Below are positions 27,756 to 35,714 of a stretch of 64,000 nucleotides of DNA, piece by piece. Source of the DNA: Accumulibacter sp031732795 (lineage in GTDB: Bacteria; Pseudomonadota; Gammaproteobacteria; Burkholderiales; Rhodocyclaceae); assembly GCA_031732795.1 (NCBI GenBank), contig JAVMKC010000092.1, positions 3,623 through 67,622 of the forward strand. The letters run 5' to 3'. The notes under the pieces were generated by a model. That model was given only the letters and a program-made list of their open reading frames with translations. It was not told the DNA's origin and ran no database searches. Position 1 is the first letter of the stretch. Each line of letters opens with the position of its first letter. A program made the translations under genes and the position numbers.

Positions 27756-28285
27756 TGCGATGGTCACCCTGTTTGCTGCACCACGCGAGCGGTCACCGGT
27801 GGGACTCGTGCGACCGCTCACGGTTCACTATACCGCGAAGGATGCAGGGCAAGATGGCGTTTTCGCCAGGCGAGGCTATCCAACTGCCGGAGCACCGCGC
27901 TGGCGGCGTCGTAGGCGCGCTGCAGCGCCAGGCTGTCGATGTCGCCGGCCAGCCAGGCGGCTTCGCCGCGCGCGCAAGCCTGCCGGTAACGCCGCTGTTT
28001 GCGCGGCGTCAGGCGCAAGGCGCCGGGCAGAATGCGCGCGCCACACCAGGTGACACCGCGTTCGCTGCGGTTGATCTGCGCGTTCGCCTTCAGGCTGAGC
28101 TGCCGCTCGCCCGCCAGCCAGACGCGCAGTTCGGCCAGCACCTGGCGGACGCTGTCCCGATCGCGCGCCCACCAGATCGTGTCGTCCATATAGGGGTCGT
28201 CTCAGAAAACGGAAAAAAATCGCACGTTAAGCCATGGGCATATAAGGTCACTGACAGATGCTGCGCGAGGCGCATAAAGGGCAAA

Positions 28286-28381
28286 GGCTTCTCGCAAACG
28301 ATGGTCTGCGAGAAGCCATAACGAGAAGTCGGCCAGTCTAGTGCCGACGTGGCAGGGTAGTTCTCAAAAACCGTTCTCGCA
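28286..28381. promoter_or_regulatory. palindrome and repeated TTCTCGCA motifs in the mini-Tn3
   Basis: An 11-bp inverted repeat (GGCTTCTCGCA / TGCGAGAAGCC, ten-base loop, 28286-28317) is followed by a further direct TTCTCGCA near 28374. It lies between the antitoxin stop and the left end. It could be a resolution site left from the parent transposon, or a terminator for the toxin-antitoxin operon. There is no T tract, so I favour the former weakly. Confidence 0.35.
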
Positions 28382-28412
28382 TCAATCGACACTAAACGGC
28401 GAGTTTCGAGAA

Positions 28413-28703
28413 TCAGGCGTGCAGCGTCTTGAGCGCCACATCCGGCGCAGTCAGCACGATCTTGAGCAAGGCGGCAGCGGGTCCAGTCGGGTTGCGGCGA
28501 TGCTGTTCCCAGTTTTGCAGTGTCTTGATGCTGACCTGCATCAACTGGGCGAATTCGCTTTGTGACAGCCCGATTTGCTCACGTACCGCCTTCGCGTCCG
28601 GCGTCGTTACCTTGATCCGGCGCGAGGCGGGCGCTTCCCCGCGAGCAATCGCCTTGGCTTCTTTCAGACTTTGCACCAGGTCATCAAACAATGCTTGTTC
28701 CAT
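28413..28703 (-). CDS. NadS/HigA-type antitoxin
   Basis: 96 residues. A helix-turn-helix XRE domain fills the C-terminal half (VREQIGLSQSEFAQLMQVS, IKTLQNWEQHRRNPTGPAAA). The N-terminus FDDLVQSLKEAKAIARGE is typical of NadS-like antitoxins. It starts two bases after the toxin stop, with its Shine-Dalgarno (AAGGAG) inside the toxin gene. The toxin-first order is usual for HigBA-type modules. It should neutralise the toxin and repress the operon. Confidence 0.9.
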   Translation of the reverse strand: MEQALFDDLVQSLKEAKAIARGEAPASRRIKVTTPDAKAVREQIGLSQSEFAQLMQVSIKTLQNWEQHRRNPTGPAAALLKIVLTAPDVALKTLHA

Positions 28704-28704
28704 C

Positions 28705-29016
28705 TCATAGCTCCTTCACAAATTCACGCAGCAAGGCGGTTTCCCGGTCGGTCAGATCGTCCTTCTTCGACTTTGGATAGATCAGCAGCATGTAAATCTG
28801 CCCATCGTCCCGGAGCCAGTAATAGATCACCCGAACCCCGCCGCTCTTGCCGCGCCCAGGCAGCGCATGGCGCAGCTTACGGATTCCACCGCCACCCTTG
28901 ATGATGTCGCCCCGTTCCGGGTTCTCTACCAAAATATTCTGGAGGCCCGCGTACTCGTCATCCGTCAGTAGATCGGCCAGCAGGCGGGTAAATGTCGGGG
29001 TTTCGATGAATTCCAT
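28705..29016 (-). CDS. RelE/HigB-type toxin
   Basis: 103 residues from the ATG giving MEFIETPTFTRLLADLL; GCAGGG precedes it. Family features are NPERGDIIKGGGGIRKLRHA, GRGKSGGVRVIYYWLRDDGQ and IYMLLIYPKSKKDDLTDRE, the RelE-superfamily ribosome-dependent mRNA interferase fold. It is the first gene of the pair and lies close to the right inverted repeat, so its promoter is in or near that repeat. Confidence 0.9.
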   Translation of the reverse strand: MEFIETPTFTRLLADLLTDDEYAGLQNILVENPERGDIIKGGGGIRKLRHALPGRGKSGGVRVIYYWLRDDGQIYMLLIYPKSKKDDLTDRETALLREFVKEL

Positions 29017-29801
29017 GCCCTGCATTTTATACGCCAATGGCGGATAGCGCAACGGCTATGACAAATCCTTAGCGTACGATTTTTTCCGTTTTCTGAGGCG
29101 ACCCCATATAGCGCACCTGCGCGCAGACCAGCGGATGGTCGAGCAGAAAGCGGTCGGCACCGTCCAGATAGTAGTTGGCGAAGTGCTGCGAGCTGAGCGA
29201 GCCGATCGGCAGACCCTTGCCGGGCGCCGCCGGGCACGAATCGACGAGGCGCCCGAGCAGGGCAAGGAAATCGTCGCCCTTGAAGCGGCGGGCGAGCAGG
29301 CGCTTCAGGCAGGCGTGATCGATAGCCGGGAAATAGTGCTCGATATCGACCTTGCCAAACCACGGAAAGCGGCACAGGTTGGCCTGCACCTGCGCAATCG
29401 CCTTGTGGACGCCGAGTCCCGGCCGGCAGGCGTAGCTGGTCGGCACCAGCGTCCGCTCGAAAACGGGTTCGGCAAGATTCATGATCGCATGCTGGAGAAC
29501 GCGATCGGGGAACGACGCGGCGTGGATCAGGCGGCGCTTCGGATCGTGGATCTCGAACGAGCGGTAGTCGCTGTAAGGGACGACGCCGGCAAGGATGTCA
29601 GCCGAGAGCCGGGCGATCGATTCGTCACCGCGCGCGAAGAAACGCTGCACCTCGGCGCGCTGCCGCTTGCCGCGCACCGCTTTCCACGCCGCAAGCAACA
29701 GGTTGTCGGCGGCGGCCACCTCGCGCAACAGGATGCGGGTTCGTTTCACCGTGGGTTCGCTTGCTGCGCTTGCCGCCTGGCCACGCGCCACCGCGGCAGG
29801 G

Positions 29802-30335
29802 TCAGCGCCCATCCGTAGCGTGAGAGGCAGGCAGGGCCGTCCCGGCCCCCGCCGATGCTGCGGTGAAGGCATTGCCGAGCAGCTTGACGAAATACTTGCC
29901 GTATTTTTCCAGGCGCGCCTTGCCGACACCCTCGATCTGGCCGAGGACGGCGAAGGTCGTCGCGCGCCGGGTGACCATCTCGGCCAGTTGTTCGTTGGTG
30001 AACAAGGCGTACATCGGCACGCCTTCCTGTTCGGCCAAGGTTTTGCGCAGATCGCGCAGATCGCGCAGTTCGGCAAAAACGGCGAAATCGGTTTCGCTGA
30101 GCACCTCACGGTAATCGATACGCCCGCGCTTGCCGCCGGCGGGCGGGCGTTCCATACCGTCGCCGTCGACGGTGCTCAGACAGAACAGCCAGCAGGCTTG
30201 CAACCCCCGATCGATGAACTGTTTGTCGACCGAGACAACCCGGTGCTGCGCGCAGAAGGCGTTCAATTCGCTGGCGCCAGCCGCCGGCGCCAGGGCATCG
30301 ATGGTGAAGAAGTGGAAGCGCATCGGCGTGCTCAT
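29802..30335 (-). CDS. DGR accessory protein with HRDC domain
   Basis: 177 residues from the ATG at 30335, which overlaps the end of the preceding reading frame (ATGA). The N-terminal half (MRFHFFTIDALAPAAGASE ... VSVDKQFIDRG) is a DGR-associated domain. The C-terminal half is an HRDC helical domain (LRKTLAEQEGVPMYALFTNE, VLGQIEGVGKARLEKYGKYF) as in RecQ-type helicases. HRDC proteins replace or supplement Avd in many DGRs and probably bind template RNA or DNA during cDNA synthesis. The RT start overlaps its stop. Confidence 0.88.
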   Translation of the reverse strand: MSTPMRFHFFTIDALAPAAGASELNAFCAQHRVVSVDKQFIDRGLQACWLFCLSTVDGDGMERPPAGGKRGRIDYREVLSETDFAVFAELRDLRDLRKTLAEQEGVPMYALFTNEQLAEMVTRRATTFAVLGQIEGVGKARLEKYGKYFVKLLGNAFTAASAGAGTALPASHATDGR

Positions 30336-30381
30336 TTCTTTGGTTTGTTTGGACGAGACGACCGCTTTGTACGGCTTGGCG

Positions 30382-30467
30382 CGCTCGAGGACGGCGGAGC
30401 CGTCCTCGAGCGTTGGGTTGTCGGCTCCGCCGCCAACCCCTTCCCAGTCACCGGCTCCGCCGGTGAC
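30382..30467. repeat. three successive hairpins downstream of VR2
   Basis: First hairpin: 14-bp perfect stem CGCTCGAGGACGGC / GCCGTCCTCGAGCG, loop GGA (30382-30412). Second: GGGTTG/CAACCC with inner CGGC/GCCG (30415-30439). Third: perfect 8-bp stem GTCACCGG/CCGGTGAC, five-base loop (30447-30467), 19 bp past the VR2 end. DGR target genes often carry a cruciform just after VR that promotes retrohoming; the third hairpin has that size and place. Confidence 0.75.
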
Positions 30468-30486
30468 CCTACCTGCTTGCTTGGAC

Positions 30487-30610
30487 CTAGGGCGAGCCGG
30501 AACCCGATGTAGTCGTTGCGGTAGCCAGGCTCGTCCCTGACACGGTTGGCGGAACGCACGTACCTGCCGCGGCCGAACCACGAGCCGCCGCGCAACACGC
30601 GGTGATCGCC
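30487..30610 (-). repeat. DGR variable repeat VR2
   Basis: 124 bp colinear with TR. By eye 12 differences are at template adenines and three are not (TGG to AGG, second base of the ACC codon, and a C to T near the end). Template AAC codons became TTC, GGC, CGC, TAC, GTC, GAC and TAC. The encoded loop reads RGGSWFGRGRYVRSANR and DEPGYRNDYIGFRLA. This is a second target served by the same template. Confidence 0.93.
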
Positions 30611-32279
30611 ACTCGGAGGTCCCTGCGGATCGACTTGCGGCTCATTCGGGTAAGCGTCATACTAATCCGCACACCATTCCCAGACGTTGCCGTGCATCTC
30701 GTACAAACCCCAGGCGTTCGCCGGCAGCGAGCCCACCGGCACCGTCTTCTGGCGATACGGGCCCTTTTTCCGCCGGCGTAGGGGTAGTTGCCATCGTAGT
30801 TGACCCGCTCCGGCGTCAGATCCTCGCCAAACGAGAACGGCGTCGTCGTCCCGGCACGGCACGCATACTCCCACTCCGCTTCGCTCGGCAGCCGCGCCGT
30901 CAAGCCCGGTACCCGCTTCTCCAGTTCGCCGATGAACGCCTGCACGTCGTACCAGGAGACATTTTCGACCGGGTTGCGCGCGTCGCCCCGGAACCGGCTC
31001 GGATTCCTCCCCATCACTGCCCGCCACAGGGCTTGCGTACACGCCGTGTCGGCCAGCCAGTAACCCCGGCTCAGCGTCACTTCGTGCGGCGTCTCGCGGT
31101 CAATCCGCTCCGGCTCGTCCTCCGGCGAACCCATCACAAATCGCCCCGGCGAAATCCAGCGGAAACGTTGGCGGACGCCGCCGAGATCGATGTCGCCGTA
31201 GAGACCGTAGGCATCGACGCCCAGCGATTGCCCGCCGCGCCAGCGGCCGGCTTCGTCGCCCAGCGGCGGCCGCCAGTCGAGGCGGTGCCGCCGGCCGAGC
31301 CAGGGCACTTCGGCGAACAGTCCGCGCGCGTCGCGGCCGAGCGAATACGCCCAGGACGGACGTTCGAGGCGGGCGACGGTCAGCGTCAGTTGCGGCGCGC
31401 GCAGCTCGACGCGCTCGACCTCGCGCGTCAGCACGGCGATGGTTTGCGGCAACGCGGCGGCGGCGATATAAACGGGAGCGGCGGGGGACGCCGCCGCCGT
31501 GCGCGTGACGCGGACGAAGACGAAGACGCCGCCATCGTCCAGCATCAAGTCGGCGTAGGGGCTGCCGGCCGGCGACGGGCTGGCGGGCGCCGCGGCCAGC
31601 GCTTCAGCGCGAGGCTCGAGACGCAGTTCGACGCCGCGCTGGCGCAGCGTGCAGGCGACCGGCCGGCGTTCGGTCGCCGGGTCGAGAAAATGGCGCACCT
31701 GTTCCGGCCGCACGCCGGCCGGCAGTTCGACCGCTTCGCCGCGCGCCACGCGTTCGCGTTGGGCGATCGCCCATAGCGCGGCCTGGATCTCGTCGTCGGC
31801 GAAGACGTCGTCGCTCTGGCGGTCGACGTGGCGGCGCAGGCAGTGTTGCAGCGCGGTGCTCTCCGGCCGTTGCAGCGCGGTGCGGGCGAAGGCGCGCAGC
31901 CATTGTTCGGTTTCCCGCCACCGTTCGGCGGGAATCGACCCCGGCGCCAGACGCTGGCAGGCGAGGATTTCGCGATGGCGCACCGATTCGGGCAGGCCGG
32001 CGTGGTGGGCGAGGATCAGGTCGACGGCGGCGCGGCGCAGCGCCGGCGCCAGCGCGGCGAAACGCTGTTGGTGCCGCGTCACCGCCGCTCTGCCGGCGAG
32101 TTGCACGCCTTGCGCGCCGGCGAGCACGTCCGGGTGCTGCCAGAGCAGGGCTTCGGCGAGCACGTCGGCTTCGCTGGCCGGCAGCAGATAACGCAGCGCG
32201 CGCAACAGCGGCGCTTCGACGAACAGCGCCGGGGCGAGCAGGGTCAGCAGCCGGTCGACGGCCGCCGTGCTGCACGCGA

Positions 32280-32397
32280 CAGCGGCGTCAGCCGATAGCG
32301 CGCCACGGTTGACAGCGGCGTCAGCCGATGGCGCGCCGCGTTCGACGGCGGCGTCAGCCGATGGCGCGCCGCGTTCGACGGCGGCGCCGGCTGGGCG
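32280..32397. repeat. 36-bp coding tandem repeat in variable protein 2
   Basis: About three units of 36 bp, each with GGCGTCAGCCGATGGCGCGC or a close variant. They encode twelve-residue repeats of type AAVERGAPSADA. The units lie after the vWA-like part and look like a flexible linker that has expanded by slippage. Confidence 0.85.
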
Positions 32398-33374
32398 GCG
32401 CCGCGGACCGCGCCGGTCCCATTCGACGATCTCGACGCCCGGCCGCGGGCGGGCCGGGTGCAGGGCAGCGGGAACCGGGCACAGCGCCAGCGCCGGGCAG
32501 CCGGCGCGGCGCAGACGGGCGGCGAATTTCTGCCAGCCGAGCCGTGTTTCGGGGGCGTCGTCGAGCAGGCCGAGGTCGCTGAGGATCAGCACCGGCGTCG
32601 TCGCCGGCGGCACGGGCCAGCGCTGGCTGGCGCTGCGCAGGGGCCGGCGGACCCGCGGCTGCGGGCCGGGGTCGCCGGCGAGGATGCGGCGGTCGAGGCC
32701 GAGCGGGCCGTGGCGTTTGGCCAGCGCGCGGCAGAGGCGGTTGAAGTCGTCGTGGAACGGTTGGCTGCGCTGCGGGTAGTCGGCGAGGATGCTGATCCGC
32801 GGGCTCCAGCCGGAGCGGCGCTGCCTGGGGATGCCGCGCAGCGCTTCGCCGCGCGTCAGCCGGTCGATCAGGCGCGGCAGGTCGGGTTGCGGCGAATCGT
32901 TGCGCCGGCCCAGCGCGCGCCGCAAAAACGGCCACAGCCGCGACCAGCGGGTCAGCGGCGGCGGCGCGATCGGCCGTACCGATCCGGCCGCCGGGCGGTG
33001 ATCCTCGGTCAGCACCGGCCCGTCGGTGACCCACGACGGCACGTTGTCGGGCGACTCGTCAGACAATTCATCGGTCAACTCATCGGTCAACTCGTCGGGC
33101 CGCGCTGCGCTTTGCCGGTGTTTGCTGACGTGGAAGAAGCGGGCTTTCGGCAGAACGGCCGGGCGTTCGGGGAGCGGCGGCGGGCCGCTGTCGGCAAGGC
33201 GCGGGCCGCTGGCTTTGGCGTGGTCTTCATTGGCCTCGTCGTCGGGCGCTGGCCGCGGCGGCCGCGCTTCGTAGCCGAGAACGGCCGCCGCCTGGGCGAG
33301 CCCTGGCGCGCCCAGTGCGCCATAGACGCGCAGCAGATCGGCGCGGCTGACGGCGGCTGGCGGGCGCGGCGGTT

Positions 33375-34305
33375 TCATGCGCTGGCCGGCGGGTGCTTCT
33401 TGAGCGCGAAGTCCTGCACCTGGGCCAGCAGCGCGGACTGTTTTTCCGGGTCCGCTTCGAGGGTGGCGACGACGCGCAGCAGGTCGATGTACTCGGCGTG
33501 ACCGGGCCCTTGCAGGCCCTGGTCGTCGGCGTCGCGCCGGTCGCGCCATAACTGGCCGGCGGCCTGGCGATAGACGGCGTCGGCGCAACGTTCCTTGAAG
33601 TGCAGCCGGCCGCGGGCGATCAGCGCGGCGATGAATTCGTCCTCGTTTTTCGGCAGTTGCAGGTTGAGGACCAGGCAGCGGCGGATGAAGGCCGCCGGCA
33701 GTTCGCGTTCTTCGTTGGTGGTGATGACGACCAGCGGCGTCGGCGTTCCTTCGGCGGCGCGCACCGGCTGGTCGAGCCAGGGAACGGTGAAGGCGCCGTT
33801 GCCCAGCGTTTCGAGCAGGCCGTTGGGCAGTTCGGCCTCGGCCTTGTCGATTTCGTCGATCAGCAGCACGCTGCCTTTTGCCGGCGTGCTGGGCCAGCGC
33901 CGATGGCCAGTCGAACACCCACCACAGCGCGCCGGGGCTGAGGTAGTTGCGCTGGTCGAGGCGCTGGCGGACGTCCTCGGCGCTGCAGTGGCCGGCACTC
34001 ATCGCCTGCGCGTCGCCGAGCCGGCCGAGGGCGTCGAATCGCCATTGCAGGTCCTGGCTCTCGCTGCGCGCATGGACCACGTCGGCGACGAACAGCCGTT
34101 CGAGGACCACGGCGGCGGCGCGTGCCAACTGGCTCTTGCCCGATCCGGGTTCGCCGCGCACCAGCAGCGGCCGCTGCGCGGCCAGCGCGGCACGCACCGC
34201 CCAGGCCGAGGTTTCGTCGAAACGGTGCACCGTCGCCGGCCACGAACCGTGTTGCGGCAGGGCGATTTCGTCGCGGGGAATATCGGGGATGGCGGTGGCG
34301 TTCAT
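33375..34305 (-). pseudogene. MoxR-type AAA+ ATPase, single-base frameshift
   Basis: Starts at the ATG overlapping the upstream stop. Walker A is LLVRGEPGSGKSQLARAAAV, and a long insert FDALGRLGDAQAMSAG ... YLSPGALWWVFDW is typical of MoxR proteins in vWA-linked conflict operons. Walker B and sensor 1 (SVLLIDEIDKAEAELPNGLL, LVVITTNEERELPAAFIRRC) are in another frame. Removing one A from the A-run at 33876-33879 gives a continuous protein of about 309 residues reading AQHAGKGSVLLIDEID. The break may be real or a homopolymer assembly error. Confidence 0.85.
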
Positions 34306-35174
34306 GGTCTTTTGGCGAGTTGTTCGGGAATGGTCAGGAAGTTGCGGATGATGGCCTGGAAGTTGTCTTCGTCGCTGACCAGCAGCGCGGACGGGCCGCC
34401 GGTGGGTTTGAAGTAGATCACGGTGATCGCCGGCAGTTTTTCGAGGAGTCGGCGGTAGAAGTTGGGCTGGCAGAGGCGGCTCTCCTGTTCGAGCGCCACC
34501 GGAATGTAGTGGTGGAAGGTCTTGTGCCGGTCGCGAAAGCGCAGTTCGTTGTTCAGCGTCCGCAAGTCTCTCGGCGACAGCAGCGCGCGGGATTCTTCGG
34601 GAAAGACGCGGGCCCACACTTCGCGCACCAGCGCGTCGAGCGCCGCCTGGTCGCCCCAGCCGGTGTCGTACGGCGGCTGGGCGATCAATTCTTCGCCGAC
34701 CACGTCGATGGTGCCGGGCTGGCCGCGCAGCCGGGGGGCGATCTGCCTGACGCGCGAGCTGACGAGTTCGACGCCGAGTGGCGTCTCGACGACGATCTCG
34801 AAACCGAGTTCGCCGGCCGACAGGGCGTTTCGGCTGGCCAGTCCCAGGGATGCGCTGTCGACCGCCAGCAGGCTCAACCAGGCGAGAAGCGCTTTGCCGG
34901 CGCGCCAGGTGTCGGCGAATTCCGCTTGTTTGGCGTCGAGCGCTTGCAGCGCATTCCGGGTGGCCGGGAAGAGCAGTTCGTCGATGGTCTGCTCGGGATC
35001 GCCGGCGCACAGGCTGTCCGCCAGGTCGGCGCCGGGTGGGATGGCGGTTTGGCTGAGCATGATCCGCAGCGAGTTGACCAGCCGGACGCTGGCGTCCCGG
35101 GACAGGATCTGGCGGATCTCGTTGGCGATCTGCTGGCGGAAGGGGTCCGGCTTGCCGTCTGGCACTCGAGGCAC
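34302..35174 (-). CDS. unknown protein of the TIR-MoxR-vWA/DGR operon
   Basis: 290 residues from GTG 35174. No ATG, GTG or TTG lies further upstream in frame, although protein-like sequence (FAALLERIV) continues to an in-frame stop beside the TIR gene, so a CTG start or a lost start is possible. The N-terminal part is helical (DPFRQQIANEIRQILSRDAS); the C-terminal part has SRLCQPNFYRRLLEKLPAIT and PSALLVSDEDNFQAIIRNFL. I do not recognise the family. Its place between TIR and MoxR suggests an adaptor comparable to the effector-associated or VMAP-type proteins of such systems; this is inference. Confidence 0.75.
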   Translation of the reverse strand: MPRVPDGKPDPFRQQIANEIRQILSRDASVRLVNSLRIMLSQTAIPPGADLADSLCAGDPEQTIDELLFPATRNALQALDAKQAEFADTWRAGKALLAWLSLLAVDSASLGLASRNALSAGELGFEIVVETPLGVELVSSRVRQIAPRLRGQPGTIDVVGEELIAQPPYDTGWGDQAALDALVREVWARVFPEESRALLSPRDLRTLNNELRFRDRHKTFHHYIPVALEQESRLCQPNFYRRLLEKLPAITVIYFKPTGGPSALLVSDEDNFQAIIRNFLTIPEQLAKRP

Positions 35175-35219
35175 GATCCGCTCGAGCAGGGCAGCGAAGT
35201 CGGTGTCCAGATGGACGTC

Positions 35220-35714
35220 TTAGGTGAGCGTGTTCATGTCGGCGAGGAGGTCCAGCAGTTTGTCGAGCAGGCGCAGACATTCGGCGTAGCCGTCGAGGTC
35301 GCTGCGTATGTGCTGGGTGTTTTTCGGGTCGGCGAGACCGGCGAGAGCCTTCTCCAGGTCGGCGATCTCCTTTTCCCAGTGTGTGAGGTAGCGGATTCTG
35401 TCGATGGGCTTGTGGAAACGGGCTCCCTTGAGGACGATCGGGCTGACCCGTTTGCCGAAGTCGCCCTTCTCGTAGATCCGGCGCAACTCGTACATGCAGT
35501 AGTCCGAGGTGAAATACGCCTCGCTGAGCACCAGGACGACATGCCCGGCGGCGCCGATCTCATTCATGAACTGGTGGATCGAATCGCCGTAGCCAATCCT
35601 CCTCTTGTCACGTTGCAGGGTGATCCCGCGCGCGGGACACGCTTGTTCGAGTTTGTCGACCAGCCGGTTCTGTTCCTCTTCTTTCCAGGCATACGAGACG
35701 TAAACGCTAACCAT
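35220..35714 (-). CDS. TIR-domain protein
   Basis: 164 residues from the ATG giving MVSVYVSYAWKEEEQNRLVD. The TIR fold occupies about residues 1-120: VYVSYAW strand, GYGDSIHQFMNEIG, VVLVLSEAYFTSDYCMYELR. The glutamate in CMYEL is at the position of the catalytic glutamate of NAD-cleaving TIR domains, so NADase activity is plausible. The C-terminal 45 residues are helical and end in LLDKLLDLLADMNTLT. It is the first gene of the operon and its likely effector or signalling component. Confidence 0.9.
   Translation of the reverse strand: MVSVYVSYAWKEEEQNRLVDKLEQACPARGITLQRDKRRIGYGDSIHQFMNEIGAAGHVVLVLSEAYFTSDYCMYELRRIYEKGDFGKRVSPIVLKGARFHKPIDRIRYLTHWEKEIADLEKALAGLADPKNTQHIRSDLDGYAECLRLLDKLLDLLADMNTLT

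Larger units (their letters stand above)
28195..29105. mobile_element. 911-bp Tn3-family miniature element carrying a toxin-antitoxin pair
   Basis: The ends are 38-39 bp inverted repeats of Tn3-family type: GGGGTCGTCTCAGAAAACGG on the left and GGGGTCGCCTCAGAAAACGG on the right (as reverse complement), both finishing ...TAAG. The element is flanked by a 5-bp direct repeat ATATA (28190-28194 and 29106-29110), the duplication length expected for Tn3 transposition. No transposase or resolvase is inside; the only genes are a toxin and an antitoxin. It was presumably moved in trans. Confidence 0.93.
27818..29812 (-). pseudogene. DGR-type reverse transcriptase, interrupted in the YMDD motif
   Basis: The ATG at 29812 overlaps the end of the HRDC gene (ATGGGCGCTGA). 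The first part, to 29106, has SFEIHDPKRRLIHAASFPDR, motif A KVDIEHYFPAIDH and the DGR-specific GLPIGSLSSQHFANYYLDGA, and reaches VRYM. The second part resumes at 28189 with MDDTIWWARDRD and ends at 27818. Removing the 911-bp element and one target copy joins them in frame as VRYMDDTIWWA. The restored protein would have about 358 residues, normal for DGR RTs. In this state the palm active site is split and the enzyme should be inactive. Confidence 0.93.
30332..33378 (-). pseudogene. DGR variable protein 2: vWA-like and FGE fusion with frameshift and amber codon
   Basis: The start ATG overlaps the MoxR stop (ATGA). The N-terminal 170 residues are low-complexity and include DELTDELTDELSDE. About residues 190-330 resemble a degenerate vWA fold (RISILADYPQRS, TPVLILSDLGLLDDA). 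Twelve-residue repeats, a helical region and a beta-rich region follow, then an FGE domain nearly identical to that of variable protein 1 (WISPGRFVMGSPEDEPE). One A is missing from an A-run at 30765-30769, shifting the frame after YPYAGGK. TAG replaces a Trp codon at 30662-30664 (EWCAD, stop, YDA). VR2 follows, and the frame ends at 30332 overlapping the HRDC start. Confidence 0.85.

Noticed and set aside
27519..27821. 100-codon frame covering the TR as a third FGE protein
   Set aside because: Only the TR part looks like protein and its AAC-rich codons are the template signature. No FGE domain precedes it, so it is a template rather than a gene.
28195..29105. Group II intron or intein in the reverse-transcriptase gene
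   Set aside because: The Tn3-type inverted ends, a 5-bp target duplication and no intron or intein domains show a transposable element.
33375..33998. Separate small AAA protein starting inside the MoxR gene
   Set aside because: The frame starts with nonsense sequence and becomes MoxR only after the A-run; a frameshifted single gene explains it better.
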